From: Pseudoflavonifractor phocaeensis | Lineage (GTDB): Bacteria; Bacillota; Clostridia; Oscillospirales; Oscillospiraceae | Assembly: GCF_016901735.1 (NCBI RefSeq) | Contig: NZ_JACLZC010000025.1 | Span: forward strand, 1-36,369 | DNA: 36,369 bases | Direction: 5' to 3' | Shown here: positions 14,707 through 22,760 of the stretch, in pieces | Layout of the letters: every line of letters starts with the position of its first letter | Position numbering within the stretch: the first letter of the stretch is position 1 | Notes under the pieces: generated by a model | What the model was told of the DNA's origin: nothing | Database searches by the model: none | The model's input: the letters and a program-made list of their open reading frames with translations, nothing else | Made by a program: the position numbers and the translations under genes

Positions 14707-15387
14707 TCAAAGGTCGGTCCTCCCCAGATCGGGGCGGTACCGCAGCAGGACGGGACGGGCGATGAACTGCCCGATGAGGCAGGGCACCGACAGCCCGCCC
14801 AAAAGGAAATAGGGAGCGCTCAGCGGCAGGAACGCCACGCCGAAGAGCAGCAGGCCGTTGTGGATAAGGGTGGCGAAAAAGGCGCGGATGGGGTTGGCAC
14901 AGCCCAGCATCAGGCCATCCCGGACCGCCTGGGCCAGAGAGACCCCGGATACGGCCAGCGGATAGAGATGGGGGGCCGCCAGCATCGAAAGGGCGAAAAG
15001 CACGATGGAAAACACACATAAGGCGAATAGATAGGGCTGCTGCTCCACCCGTCCGGCATAAAAGATCGCACAGGCCAGCGACAGCGCCGGCAGCAGCACC
15101 GACAGGAAAAATACCCCGTAGGACCGGAGGAACCCCGCCTTGAACGCCGGCCAGAACTCCTTGCGGCAGAGCACACGCTTGCCCATCAGGACCTGACGCA
15201 CCAGACTGTTCATGGCCATAAACGCCGGGGGGATGGTCACCACCGGAAGCATGGCCAGGCAGGTGAAAAGCCCGATGCGCACCAGCGTGAAGCAGTCGTA
15301 GGTCAAAATCTCTCCCAAACGAAGGGGGATCTCCTGTGCGGGAGTGTCCTCCCGGTCCTCACCGGACAGATCCGGCCGAAAAAGCAT
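14707..15387 (-). CDS. DUF624 (YesL-like) membrane protein
   Basis: This protein of 226 residues has about five hydrophobic segments, including LVRIGLFTCLAMLPVVTIPP, SYGVFFLSVLLPALSLACAI and YLFALCVFSIVLFALSML. The ATG at 15387 follows AAAGGAGG and lies 19 bases after the AraC gene. DUF624 proteins, such as Bacillus YesL, are commonly found in sugar ABC-transporter operons and their molecular role is unknown. Here it is the last gene before the tandem hairpins, so it is probably expressed with the alpha-galactosidase. Confidence 0.88.
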   Translation of the reverse strand: MLFRPDLSGEDREDTPAQEIPLRLGEILTYDCFTLVRIGLFTCLAMLPVVTIPPAFMAMNSLVRQVLMGKRVLCRKEFWPAFKAGFLRSYGVFFLSVLLPALSLACAIFYAGRVEQQPYLFALCVFSIVLFALSMLAAPHLYPLAVSGVSLAQAVRDGLMLGCANPIRAFFATLIHNGLLLFGVAFLPLSAPYFLLGGLSVPCLIGQFIARPVLLRYRPDLGRTDL

Positions 15388-15406
15388 GGCTGCGGTTCCT
15401 CCTTTC

Positions 15407-16300
15407 TCATTTCTCGCGGCCCTCTTGGGCCGATTCTTCCCGGCTTTTTTCCAGCTTCAGCATATCCTCCTGCCGCCACACCCGGGGAGGCAGCCCCTGG
15501 AATTTGCGGAACACCTTGGAGAAGTAAAGCTGGTTGTGGTAGCCTACCATGGAGGCGATCTCGCCGATGCTCATGTCGGTATTCCGCATGAGCTCCATGG
15601 CTTTTGTGATGCGGTAGCGGGCCAGGTACTCCTGGGGCGTCTGGCCCATGACTTCCTTGAACAGGCGGCTGAAATAGGTGCGGTTCAGGCCGCAGAAGCC
15701 GGCCACCTGCTCGATGCGGATATCGCTGCGGTAATATTGGTCGATGAAGTGAATGGCTTCCCGGATGTAAAATCCCTGCTGGGAGAGGCCACGCACCCGC
15801 TGTTTGGAGGAAGAAGAGTTAATCAGCGCGTCCAGGAAGAGATAGAAGTGGGCCATCAGGCTCAAAGAGGAATCCTGGGCATGGTTGGCGATATAGAGCA
15901 GCTCATCCTTCACCTTGTTGGCCATTTCAGGCTGGATGGTGGTATAGATGGGCTGGTCCTCCCCCAGTCCGGCCAACGTCAGCCGGTACTGGGACTGGAC
16001 GCCCCCAAATTCAACCCAGGCATAGGCCCAAGGGTCATTCTCGTCGGCACAGTAGGTGGTGACCTGATTGGGACAGATCAAAAAACCCTGCCCCGCGTGG
16101 AGCTGGTAGCGCTTGCCCGTACCGTCCCGCTGGCGGACATCCAGCCACCCCCGTCCCGAGATCACATAATGGAACAGGTAGTTGTTCCGGATATGAGGGC
16201 CATAGGAATGCAGGGGGATACACTGCTCCCAGCCAAACTGGACCAAAAACAGATCCACGAAATTTTCATGGGGAAACACGGAAAACCTGCCCTGAATCAT
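15407..16300 (-). CDS. AraC-family transcriptional regulator (MsmR/RafR-like)
   Basis: This 297-residue regulator has an N-terminal cupin-like sugar-sensing domain (about 20-160, with FHYVISGRGWLDV and QGFLICPNQVTTY) and a C-terminal double helix-turn-helix (about 190-290). The latter has IEQVAGFCGLNRTYFSRLF and IGEIASMVGYHNQLYFSKVF. It starts at an ATG after GAGGAGG, 37 bases downstream of the alpha-galactosidase. AraC proteins of this kind activate alpha-galactoside operons in response to the sugar; here it sits inside the operon it probably controls, giving autoregulation. The likely target is the promoter before the binding-protein gene (21842-22035). Confidence 0.92.
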   Translation of the reverse strand: MIQGRFSVFPHENFVDLFLVQFGWEQCIPLHSYGPHIRNNYLFHYVISGRGWLDVRQRDGTGKRYQLHAGQGFLICPNQVTTYCADENDPWAYAWVEFGGVQSQYRLTLAGLGEDQPIYTTIQPEMANKVKDELLYIANHAQDSSLSLMAHFYLFLDALINSSSSKQRVRGLSQQGFYIREAIHFIDQYYRSDIRIEQVAGFCGLNRTYFSRLFKEVMGQTPQEYLARYRITKAMELMRNTDMSIGEIASMVGYHNQLYFSKVFRKFQGLPPRVWRQEDMLKLEKSREESAQEGREK

Positions 16301-16337
16301 AATGGCCTCCTCTTTCTTGCCAGAACGCGCTGATCGC

Positions 16338-18521
16338 TTATACTTTTACAATGTCGTACTGAACGGCCTCGTACTCGTTCAGGATGGGAAGCGGGAGACC
16401 GGCATACATCAGCTGGTCGCCGCCATAAATCTCCCCGTTGATCCGATAGTCCGCCGCCGGGTCCAGACCCTTGAGGCACAGCCGGGGCCGGATGGGGTTG
16501 GCGTGTACCGTCCCCATCACCACGCCCACCAGCGCTCTGTCCCCTTCGGGAGAGACGTGCATCCAGGCCTGGAAGGGTGCGTCGGAGAAGGGATCGCTCA
16601 GGCGGTAGTAATCCCCCTTCATCACCACGTCCCAGCAGCGCTTGAAGTGGTCGATCTGCCGCCGGACCTCCTCCAGCTCCTCGCCGCTGATCTCATTGAG
16701 ATCCAGCTCGTAGCCGAAGGTACCGGCCGCCGCCACCACGCCGCGGGTGTGCATGGGGGTGCTGCGGTTGGTCAGGCAGTTGGGCACCGCCGAAACGTGG
16801 GCGCCCACCGCCGAACAGGGATAGCAGAAGGAAGTGCCGTACTGGATGCGCAGCCGGTCAATGGCGTCGGTATTGTCACTGCACCAGATCTGGGGGGTGT
16901 AGTAGAGCATACCGCAGTCAAAGCGGCCGCCGCCGCCGCTGCATCCCTCGATGAGCAGGTTGGGGAACTCCCGGTGGATGGTCTCCAGAATCTCATAGAC
17001 CGCCAGCACAAAGCGGTGGTACAGCTCTCCCTGCCGGTTGGCGGGCAGCTTGCACGACCACACGTCGGTGAGACTGCGGTTCATGTCCCATTTGACGTAC
17101 TCGATGTTGGCGCTTTTGAGGGTGGCCCTCAGATTCCGGGTCACATACTCCCGCACCTCTTTGCGGGTCAGATCCAGCACCAGCTGGAACCGGCCCCGGG
17201 TCACCGGACGTCCGGGCACCCGGAAGGCCCAGTCGGGATGGGCCCGGTAGAGATCGGAGTCCTCGCTGATCATCTCCGGCTCCACCCACAGGCCAAACTT
17301 CATGCCCAGGTCGTTGATCCGCCGGGCCAGAGGCGCCAGACCGCCGGGCAGCTTCTTTTCGTTCACGTTCCAGTCGCCCAGTCCGGAAAAGTCGCTGTCC
17401 CGTTTGCCGAACCAGCCGTCATCCATAACCATCATCTCCAGGCCCACCTTGCTGGCGGCCTCGGCAATGGAGACGATCTTGTCGGCGTCAAAGTGGAAGA
17501 GGGTGGCCTCCCAGTTGTTGATGAGGATGGGACGGCGGCTCTCCTTCCAGGGACCCCGGCACAGATGGGACCGGATGGCTCTGTGGAACTGACGGCTCAT
17601 CTGGCCCAGACCCCGGTCGGAGAAGATCATCGCCGCCTCCGGCGCGGTAAACTGCTGGCCGGGCTCCAGCGTCCAGCTGAAGTGGAAGGGATGGATGCCC
17701 ATGGTGAGCCGTGTCTCGTGGAATTGGGTGTATTCGGCCGACGCCTGGAAGTTGCCGGAATAGACCAGGGCCAGGCCCCAGCAGCAGCCGGCATCCTCGG
17801 TGGTGTCGTGGCCGCAAAGCACCATAAAGGGGTTTTGCTGGTGGCTGGAGGTACCCCGGATGCTGCCGACGGTATGCACGCCCTGGGTCAGGGGCATCCG
17901 GACCGGCTCCCGTTCCCGGCCATAAGCCCCGCCCATGGTGATGAGGTCGGGGGTTCCGGCGGGAAAGTCCAGGCACACCGACGCCACCCGGTCCAGCCGA
18001 AGGGCGGAAGGACCCCCGTTGCGGATGCGCACCGCGCGGGTAATGAGGTCATACTCCTCCAGCACCCCGTAAAGCAGCGTCACTTCCAGACCGCTGCACC
18101 GGTCCAGAAGGGTCACCTCCAGGGTCTGCGCCTGCACGCCCTCCCCGTCATAAAAGGCGGGCAGTCCTTCCAGGGCGTACTTTCCGTCCCGGATGGTGTG
18201 GCGTACGTAACGCAGGTCCACGGTATGGCTGCCATCGGCGCAATCCGCCTCCAGAGATGGAATGCGGAAATCACCCACCCCGCTGGAGGAATATTCCTGA
18301 GGCAGGGTATCCAGGGAATAGGTGCGGTCAGTCCCCGCCTCATCGGGATTGGGAGAAAACCCCCGGTCCTCCGTCTGGATGAGATAGGAAATATCTCCGC
18401 CCCGCAGGCGGGGACCGTAGTAGGTATGGAGCAGCACGCCGGTACCGTCCAGCTTCATCTGGTAGCTGGAGCGCTGCGTATGGAGGGTGATGGTTTTTTG
18501 ACGCTCGTCAAATCGTATCAT
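16338..18521 (-). CDS. GH36 alpha-galactosidase
   Basis: This cytoplasmic 727-residue enzyme (no signal peptide) hydrolyses terminal alpha-galactose from melibiose, raffinose or stachyose. Its order is an N-terminal beta-sandwich (1 to about 330), a TIM barrel and a C-terminal beta domain. Key residues are the nucleophile Asp479 in YVKWDMNR and the acid/base Asp549 in CSDNTDAIDR, almost the same numbering as the Geobacillus AgaA/AgaB enzymes. Other barrel landmarks are MVMDDGWFGKRD and FGLWVEPEMIS. The length matches the family. The ATG at 18521 is preceded by AAGGTG. It lies 104 bases after the permease genes and is followed by the AraC regulator. Specificity is inferred from family and context. 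Confidence 0.96.
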   Translation of the reverse strand: MIRFDERQKTITLHTQRSSYQMKLDGTGVLLHTYYGPRLRGGDISYLIQTEDRGFSPNPDEAGTDRTYSLDTLPQEYSSSGVGDFRIPSLEADCADGSHTVDLRYVRHTIRDGKYALEGLPAFYDGEGVQAQTLEVTLLDRCSGLEVTLLYGVLEEYDLITRAVRIRNGGPSALRLDRVASVCLDFPAGTPDLITMGGAYGREREPVRMPLTQGVHTVGSIRGTSSHQQNPFMVLCGHDTTEDAGCCWGLALVYSGNFQASAEYTQFHETRLTMGIHPFHFSWTLEPGQQFTAPEAAMIFSDRGLGQMSRQFHRAIRSHLCRGPWKESRRPILINNWEATLFHFDADKIVSIAEAASKVGLEMMVMDDGWFGKRDSDFSGLGDWNVNEKKLPGGLAPLARRINDLGMKFGLWVEPEMISEDSDLYRAHPDWAFRVPGRPVTRGRFQLVLDLTRKEVREYVTRNLRATLKSANIEYVKWDMNRSLTDVWSCKLPANRQGELYHRFVLAVYEILETIHREFPNLLIEGCSGGGGRFDCGMLYYTPQIWCSDNTDAIDRLRIQYGTSFCYPCSAVGAHVSAVPNCLTNRSTPMHTRGVVAAAGTFGYELDLNEISGEELEEVRRQIDHFKRCWDVVMKGDYYRLSDPFSDAPFQAWMHVSPEGDRALVGVVMGTVHANPIRPRLCLKGLDPAADYRINGEIYGGDQLMYAGLPLPILNEYEAVQYDIVKV

Positions 18522-18575
18522 AAGTGGTTCACCTTGCTATTCAGAGTGCGTGGGAGCAGGAGGCCGCCGGTCCTC

Positions 18576-18595
18576 CCCGGAGGAGGCCCTCCGGG
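18576..18595 (-). other. Intercistronic GC-rich hairpin between permease and alpha-galactosidase
   Basis: A perfect 8-bp stem, CCCGGAGG (18576-18583) with CCTCCGGG (18588-18595) and a 4-base loop, lies in the 104-base gap. There is no T run, so it is more likely an mRNA stability or processing element than a terminator. Confidence 0.5.
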
Positions 18596-18625
18596 AAGGG
18601 ACCGCAGCGGACGTTTTCAGGATGC

Positions 18626-19465
18626 TTACTTGCCGCCAGTGAGGGCGATGCCTTCGATGAACTGGCGCTGGAAGATCAGGTAGAGGATCAGCATGGGCAC
18701 CATGGCGAACAGGCTGCCCGCCATGAGCACCGGGTAATTGGTCATGAACTGGCCCTTCAGGGTGGCCAGGCCGGAGGACAGGGTCATCAGGTTGATGTCG
18801 GTGTTGACAACCAGAGGCCACATCAGGTCGGCGTAGGCAAACACCGCGGTAAAGATGGTCAGAGCGGCCACCGAGGTGCCGGTGAGGGGCAGCATGACCT
18901 TGGTAAAGGCCTGCCACTGATTGCAGCCGTCCAGATAGGCGGCCTCGCCGATCTCGTTGGGGATGCCCAGATAGGCCTGACGCAGGAAGAAGGTACCAAA
19001 GGCGCTCACCAGGCCGGGGAACACCAGAGCGAAGATGCTCTCGGTCATGCTCACGCTGGCCAGCATCTCATACTGGGGGATGACGAAGATCTGAGAGGGC
19101 ATCATCATCTGGACCAGGATGAGAGTGAACAGCAGGTTCTTGCCCTTAAAATTCAGCTTGGCAAAGGCGTAGCCCGCCATGGAGCTGAACACGATGGCGC
19201 AGATCACGCGGGCCAGCACCATGAGGATGGTGTTGACATACAGGTTGGCAAAGGGCAGGCTGGTGAGGGCGTCGGCAAAGTTGGAGAAGTACGGTACCGC
19301 CGGGAAAATGGTGGGCGGGATCTGGGTGCTCTCGGCCAGGGACTTGAGGGACGTCAGGATCATCCACAGGAAGGGGAAGATCATGATGGCGGAGCCCAGA
19401 ATCAAAAAGACGTAGGTCAGGATGGTGGCAACATTGCGGCTGCCTTTGATGCTCTTTTGTTTCAC
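18626..19465 (-). CDS. Carbohydrate ABC transporter permease (MalG type)
   Basis: This inner-membrane subunit of 279 residues has about six transmembrane segments, starting with NVATILTYVFLILGSAIMIF. The EAA loop that contacts the ATPase is EAAYLDGCNQWQAFTKVMLP. I chose the GTG at 19465, which follows GGGGGAGGA by five bases; a longer frame reaches back into the upstream permease gene. It pairs with the permease 19 bases upstream. Substrate is inferred to be an alpha-galactoside from the adjacent GH36 enzyme. Confidence 0.93.
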   Translation of the reverse strand: MKQKSIKGSRNVATILTYVFLILGSAIMIFPFLWMILTSLKSLAESTQIPPTIFPAVPYFSNFADALTSLPFANLYVNTILMVLARVICAIVFSSMAGYAFAKLNFKGKNLLFTLILVQMMMPSQIFVIPQYEMLASVSMTESIFALVFPGLVSAFGTFFLRQAYLGIPNEIGEAAYLDGCNQWQAFTKVMLPLTGTSVAALTIFTAVFAYADLMWPLVVNTDINLMTLSSGLATLKGQFMTNYPVLMAGSLFAMVPMLILYLIFQRQFIEGIALTGGK

Positions 19466-19484
19466 AGTGTTCCTCCCCCTTCGG

Positions 19485-20369
19485 TCAGACGTCGTAGTTG
19501 ACCCACTTCTTCTGACCAATGAACTGCACCACAGTCACGATACCGATGAGAAGAATGGTCCATACCACAATGGCGGAGGCGTAGCCCTTGTTGCCTGCCA
19601 CGAAGGCCTCCCGATAGAAGAGGTACATCAGGCTCTGCACGTCGGGCAGCACCGGGTTGCTCTGGTCAACCATCATGTAGATGAGGTCATACACCTTCAG
19701 GGAGGCCATCATACGCATGATGAGGGTCACGAACAGGGTGGGCGAGATCATGGGCAGGGTGATGGAGAAAAACTGCTTGATGCGGCCGGCGCCGTCGATG
19801 CGGGCGGCTTCATAGTAGCTCTTGGAAATGCCCTGCAAGCCTGACAGGAGCAGCACCGCGTCATAGCCGATGGAGCTCCAGATTGCCACAATGGCACAGG
19901 CGATGATCGCCGTCTGCGGGTTGGTCAGCCAGTTGATCTTGACCCCCAGAATGGCGTTGATGATACCGTATTCGCCGTTGAACATCCAGCGCCACACCAT
20001 GGCGATGGCTGCGGGGGCGCACACCATGGGCAGGAAGTAGATGGCCCGGAAGCCGCCCTTGAACTTCACCTTGGCGTTGAGGAGGATGGCCACCAGCAGG
20101 GCCAGAATGATGCCCACAGGCACCGTCAGGATACAAAACAGGATGGTGTTCCACGTCGCCTTCCAGAACTCGGGGGACTGGAACATGTCGATGTAGTTGT
20201 TCAGACCGTTGAACTCCATGGCGCCGAAGGTCTTGGTCTTGGAGAAGCTGAGGATAATGGTCTGAATCAGGGGGTAATAGTTCAGGACCAGCAGTCCGAT
20301 GATGGTGGGCGCCACCATGATCCACGCCCATTTCTGCTCTTGCCGTGAGATTTTAGAGCTTTTTTTCAC
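19485..20369 (-). CDS. Carbohydrate ABC transporter permease (MalF type)
   Basis: This permease of 294 residues has about six transmembrane segments (first: WAWIMVAPTIIGLLVLNYYP) and the EAA motif EAARIDGAGRIKQFFSITLP. It starts at a GTG at 20369 with AAAGGAG and GGAAGG just upstream. It forms the membrane channel with the next gene, fed by the lipoprotein at 20436-21719. Its start is separated from the binding-protein gene by a strong hairpin that probably sets the protein ratio. Confidence 0.93.
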   Translation of the reverse strand: MKKSSKISRQEQKWAWIMVAPTIIGLLVLNYYPLIQTIILSFSKTKTFGAMEFNGLNNYIDMFQSPEFWKATWNTILFCILTVPVGIILALLVAILLNAKVKFKGGFRAIYFLPMVCAPAAIAMVWRWMFNGEYGIINAILGVKINWLTNPQTAIIACAIVAIWSSIGYDAVLLLSGLQGISKSYYEAARIDGAGRIKQFFSITLPMISPTLFVTLIMRMMASLKVYDLIYMMVDQSNPVLPDVQSLMYLFYREAFVAGNKGYASAIVVWTILLIGIVTVVQFIGQKKWVNYDV

Positions 20370-20389
20370 TACCTTCCACTCCTTTCACA

Positions 20390-20416
20390 CGGCGCCGGGC
20401 GGAGCGCCCAGCGCCG
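20390..20416 (-). other. Strong hairpin between binding protein and permease genes
   Basis: On the minus strand an 11-bp GC-rich stem with one G-U pair (20406-20416 with 20390-20400, 5-base loop) directly follows the binding-protein gene. It has no T run. Hairpins at this place in sugar ABC operons, such as malE-malF, protect the upstream mRNA and raise the binding-protein level. Confidence 0.6.
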
Positions 20417-20435
20417 CCTCATTTGCAGATGGCCG

Positions 20436-21719
20436 TCAGCCCTCGGCAATGGCCTCGTTGATAATGGTGTTGCAGTTGGCCAGGCCCTCGTCCACGCTGA
20501 GCTGGCCGCCGTAGATCTTCAGGATCTCGTCGTTGACCTTGCTCTTCCAGTTGGGGCGGGTGGCGTCGTTGACCGACTGGACGGAGTAGTCGAACATATC
20601 GATGCAGGCTTCCACGTTGAGCCGGTAGTCAAACTGATCGAAGGCATCCACCCAGGCCTGCTCGGTGCCCTCATAGCCGGAGATGGCGGCGCCGTAGGAG
20701 GAGTGGATCTGCTGGGCCTCTTCGGTGCCCAGCCACTTGAGGAAGTCCATCACGGTCTCGTTGTCCTGGTTGTAGGAAGCGGTGGCATAGCCCAGGCCGT
20801 TGGAAATGGTGGCGCGGCCGTCACCGGAGACGGGGTTGGGGCACTTGGGCAGCACGGCCACGTCCCACTTGCCCTGCATCTCGGGATAGTTCTTCATCTC
20901 ATAGAGCAGGTTCCAGGTGCCCTCAAAGAACATGGCGCCCTGGCCGGAGAAGAAGGCGTTGCCGGGAGCAGTCTCGGCAAAGTAGGTCTGATCGGGGCAC
21001 CACTCGTTGTCCTGCAGGCCGATGTAGAACTTCATGGCGTCGATGGTGGCGGGCTGATCGAAGCCGGCGGCGGTCTTGTCGTCGTTGAGGATGTAGCCGC
21101 CGTTCTGGTAGACGAAGTTCCAGTAGCCCAGCTGCTCGTCGCAGTAGGCCATGTAGCCGTACTTGCCGGTGGCGTCATAGATCTTCTGAGAGGCGTCCAC
21201 CAGGTCGTCCCAAGTCCAGTTTTCGTCGGGGTAAGAGACCCCGGCCTGATCGAACATCTCCTTGTTGTACACCAGGCAGACGGTGTCCTTATCCTTGGGC
21301 ACGGCGTACATCCGGCCGTCGGAGCCCTGGGTGTTGGCGATGGAGACGTCGGAGTAGTGGGAGTAGGTGTCGTCGTCGTACAGGTCGGTCACATCGGCCA
21401 GCATCCCGCTGTCGGCGTAGAGCAGGATGTAGTTGGTGTGCATCCAGAAGATGTCAGGCAGGTTCTTGGAGCCAGCGGCGGCCTCCAGCTTGGTCCAGTA
21501 CTCATCCCAGCTGGTAACCTGGACCTCGATGGTCACGTCGGGATTGATCTCGTGGTAGGCGTCGGCCAGGGCCTGCATGGCCTCGCGCTGAGAGTTGTCC
21601 CAGATCTGCATGGTGAGCTTCCCGTCGCTGCCGGATGCAGGGTTGTTGCTGCAGGCGGTCATGGAAAACAGCATGGCGACGGTCGCGAGAAGAAGAGCTG
21701 CGCGTTTGATGTGTTTCAT
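20436..21719 (-). CDS. Sugar ABC transporter substrate-binding lipoprotein
   Basis: This extracellular lipid-anchored protein of 427 residues captures sugar for the two permeases downstream. The signal peptide ends in a lipobox (FSMTAC, Cys23). The mature protein has the family-1 solute-binding pattern: LTMQIWDNSQREAMQALADAY, DIFWMHTNYILLYADSGML, YAVPKDKDTVCLVYNKEMF, and an aromatic-rich cleft (WTWDDL, YWNFVYQNGG). The ATG follows AAAGGAGA. It is the first gene of the alpha-galactoside locus. Related proteins bind raffinose-type oligosaccharides, but the ligand here is inferred. Confidence 0.94.
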   Translation of the reverse strand: MKHIKRAALLLATVAMLFSMTACSNNPASGSDGKLTMQIWDNSQREAMQALADAYHEINPDVTIEVQVTSWDEYWTKLEAAAGSKNLPDIFWMHTNYILLYADSGMLADVTDLYDDDTYSHYSDVSIANTQGSDGRMYAVPKDKDTVCLVYNKEMFDQAGVSYPDENWTWDDLVDASQKIYDATGKYGYMAYCDEQLGYWNFVYQNGGYILNDDKTAAGFDQPATIDAMKFYIGLQDNEWCPDQTYFAETAPGNAFFSGQGAMFFEGTWNLLYEMKNYPEMQGKWDVAVLPKCPNPVSGDGRATISNGLGYATASYNQDNETVMDFLKWLGTEEAQQIHSSYGAAISGYEGTEQAWVDAFDQFDYRLNVEACIDMFDYSVQSVNDATRPNWKSKVNDEILKIYGGQLSVDEGLANCNTIINEAIAEG

Positions 21720-22169
21720 AGTCTCGGTCTCCTTTCAACTCGTTGGAGCGCAGCGGATGGTCCCGCAGGTCCGGACCGCCGCTTGTCCGGCTTTCGGCCA
21801 CCTCTGCCGCCCCTGCCGCGTGCCGCGGCTTTGATGCATTCAGTATAGCATTTTTCCAGCACAGATGAACATGGAGCCAAGTTTTCGGAATATGTACAAA
21901 TACAATTTTAAAATGGTTTATATATATAATAGAATACATTCGCGCTTTTTTTGGGCAAAAACCACGATTTTCGTATGATTGCACAGTCTATGATGCGTTT
22001 TTTTGACATTTCTAACAACCAGATTTTAGGCAAAAGAATCCCTGACCTAATACATCTGCCACTTTTTTTCGGGCGCAGGCCCTCTGGGACAAGTAGAAGA
22101 TGTCTCCTCGCAGGAGCCGGAATGCGACAAGACATTCAGATGTCAGGTCGGGATCTTTTTCACCTTTTT
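21720..22169. other. Regulatory intergenic region upstream of the sugar operon
   Basis: This 450-base gap has an extended -10 promoter (21842-21850), an AT-rich tract (21890-21935) and two near-identical 12-mers, TTTTGGGCAAAA (21949-21960) and TTTTAGGCAAAA (22024-22035). I see no convincing open frame and no clear terminator for the phosphoesterase gene that ends at 22170. Confidence 0.5.
21842..21850 (-). promoter_or_regulatory. Extended -10 promoter of the alpha-galactoside operon
   Basis: On the minus strand TGCTATACT gives an extended -10 box about 120 bases before the binding-protein start. The -35 region is poor (TTCATC at 16 bp), as expected for an activator-dependent promoter. AT-rich DNA upstream carries possible regulator repeats. 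Confidence 0.55.
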
Positions 22170-22760
22170 TCAGATTTCAATGATATACCGCTCATAGGGA
22201 TTGACCACCCGGGTCTTGCCGTAGACGCTCTCCCGCTGGATGCCGCGGCCGTAGTTCAGATGGGTATGGCCGTGGAGAAAGAGCGCCGGCTGGTACCGGT
22301 CCAGCATACGATTGAAGGTGTCAAACCCCATATGGGCCAGGTCGTTGCAGGGCACCATGTCCCGCCCCGGCGCGTGGGTGAGCAGCAGGTCGAAGCCCTT
22401 TTTGAAATGGAGCTTGGGCGCCAGGCGCAGGGCCCGGAAGGTCATCTCCCGTTCGGTATATTGATGGGCGCCGGGACGGTAGCGCATGGACCCCCCCAGC
22501 CCCACGATGCGCAGGCCCTGGTATTCATAGTACGCCCCATCCACGCAGATACAGCCCAGCGGCGGGTCGTCCTGATAGTGCTCGTCGTGGTTGCCGTGGA
22601 CATAGAGCACCGGGCAGTGGGAAAAGGTGGCCAGAAAGGAGAGATAGCGGGATTTGACATCGCCGCAGGAGAGGATCAGGTCGATTCCATCCAGCTTGTC
22701 CGGCGTGAAGTGGTCCCACAGATAGGGGGATTCATAATCCGCCACAGCCAGTATTCTCAT
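22170..22760 (-). CDS. Metallophosphoesterase family protein
   Basis: This is a 196-residue calcineurin-like phosphoesterase that binds two metals. Motifs are Asp8 (VADYES, with Glu10 where many members have His), CGD (32-34), GNHDE (56-60), THAPG (His129) and HGHTH (163-167). It starts at an ATG at 22760 that overlaps the stop of the preceding gene (ATGA), so translation is coupled. The substrate is unknown; relatives cleave phosphodiesters or nucleotides. The coupling suggests it works with the ParB/BMP fusion protein. A much longer frame upstream in the same phase is not the gene. Confidence 0.93.
   Translation of the reverse strand: MRILAVADYESPYLWDHFTPDKLDGIDLILSCGDVKSRYLSFLATFSHCPVLYVHGNHDEHYQDDPPLGCICVDGAYYEYQGLRIVGLGGSMRYRPGAHQYTEREMTFRALRLAPKLHFKKGFDLLLTHAPGRDMVPCNDLAHMGFDTFNRMLDRYQPALFLHGHTHLNYGRGIQRESVYGKTRVVNPYERYIIEI

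Noticed and set aside
16302..18683. 793-codon frame on the plus strand opposite the alpha-galactosidase
   Set aside because: Antisense shadow; the minus strand has full GH36 catalytic motifs.
22080..22169. Possible terminator after the phosphoesterase gene
   Set aside because: Only 4-5-bp stems without a T run on the minus strand were found.
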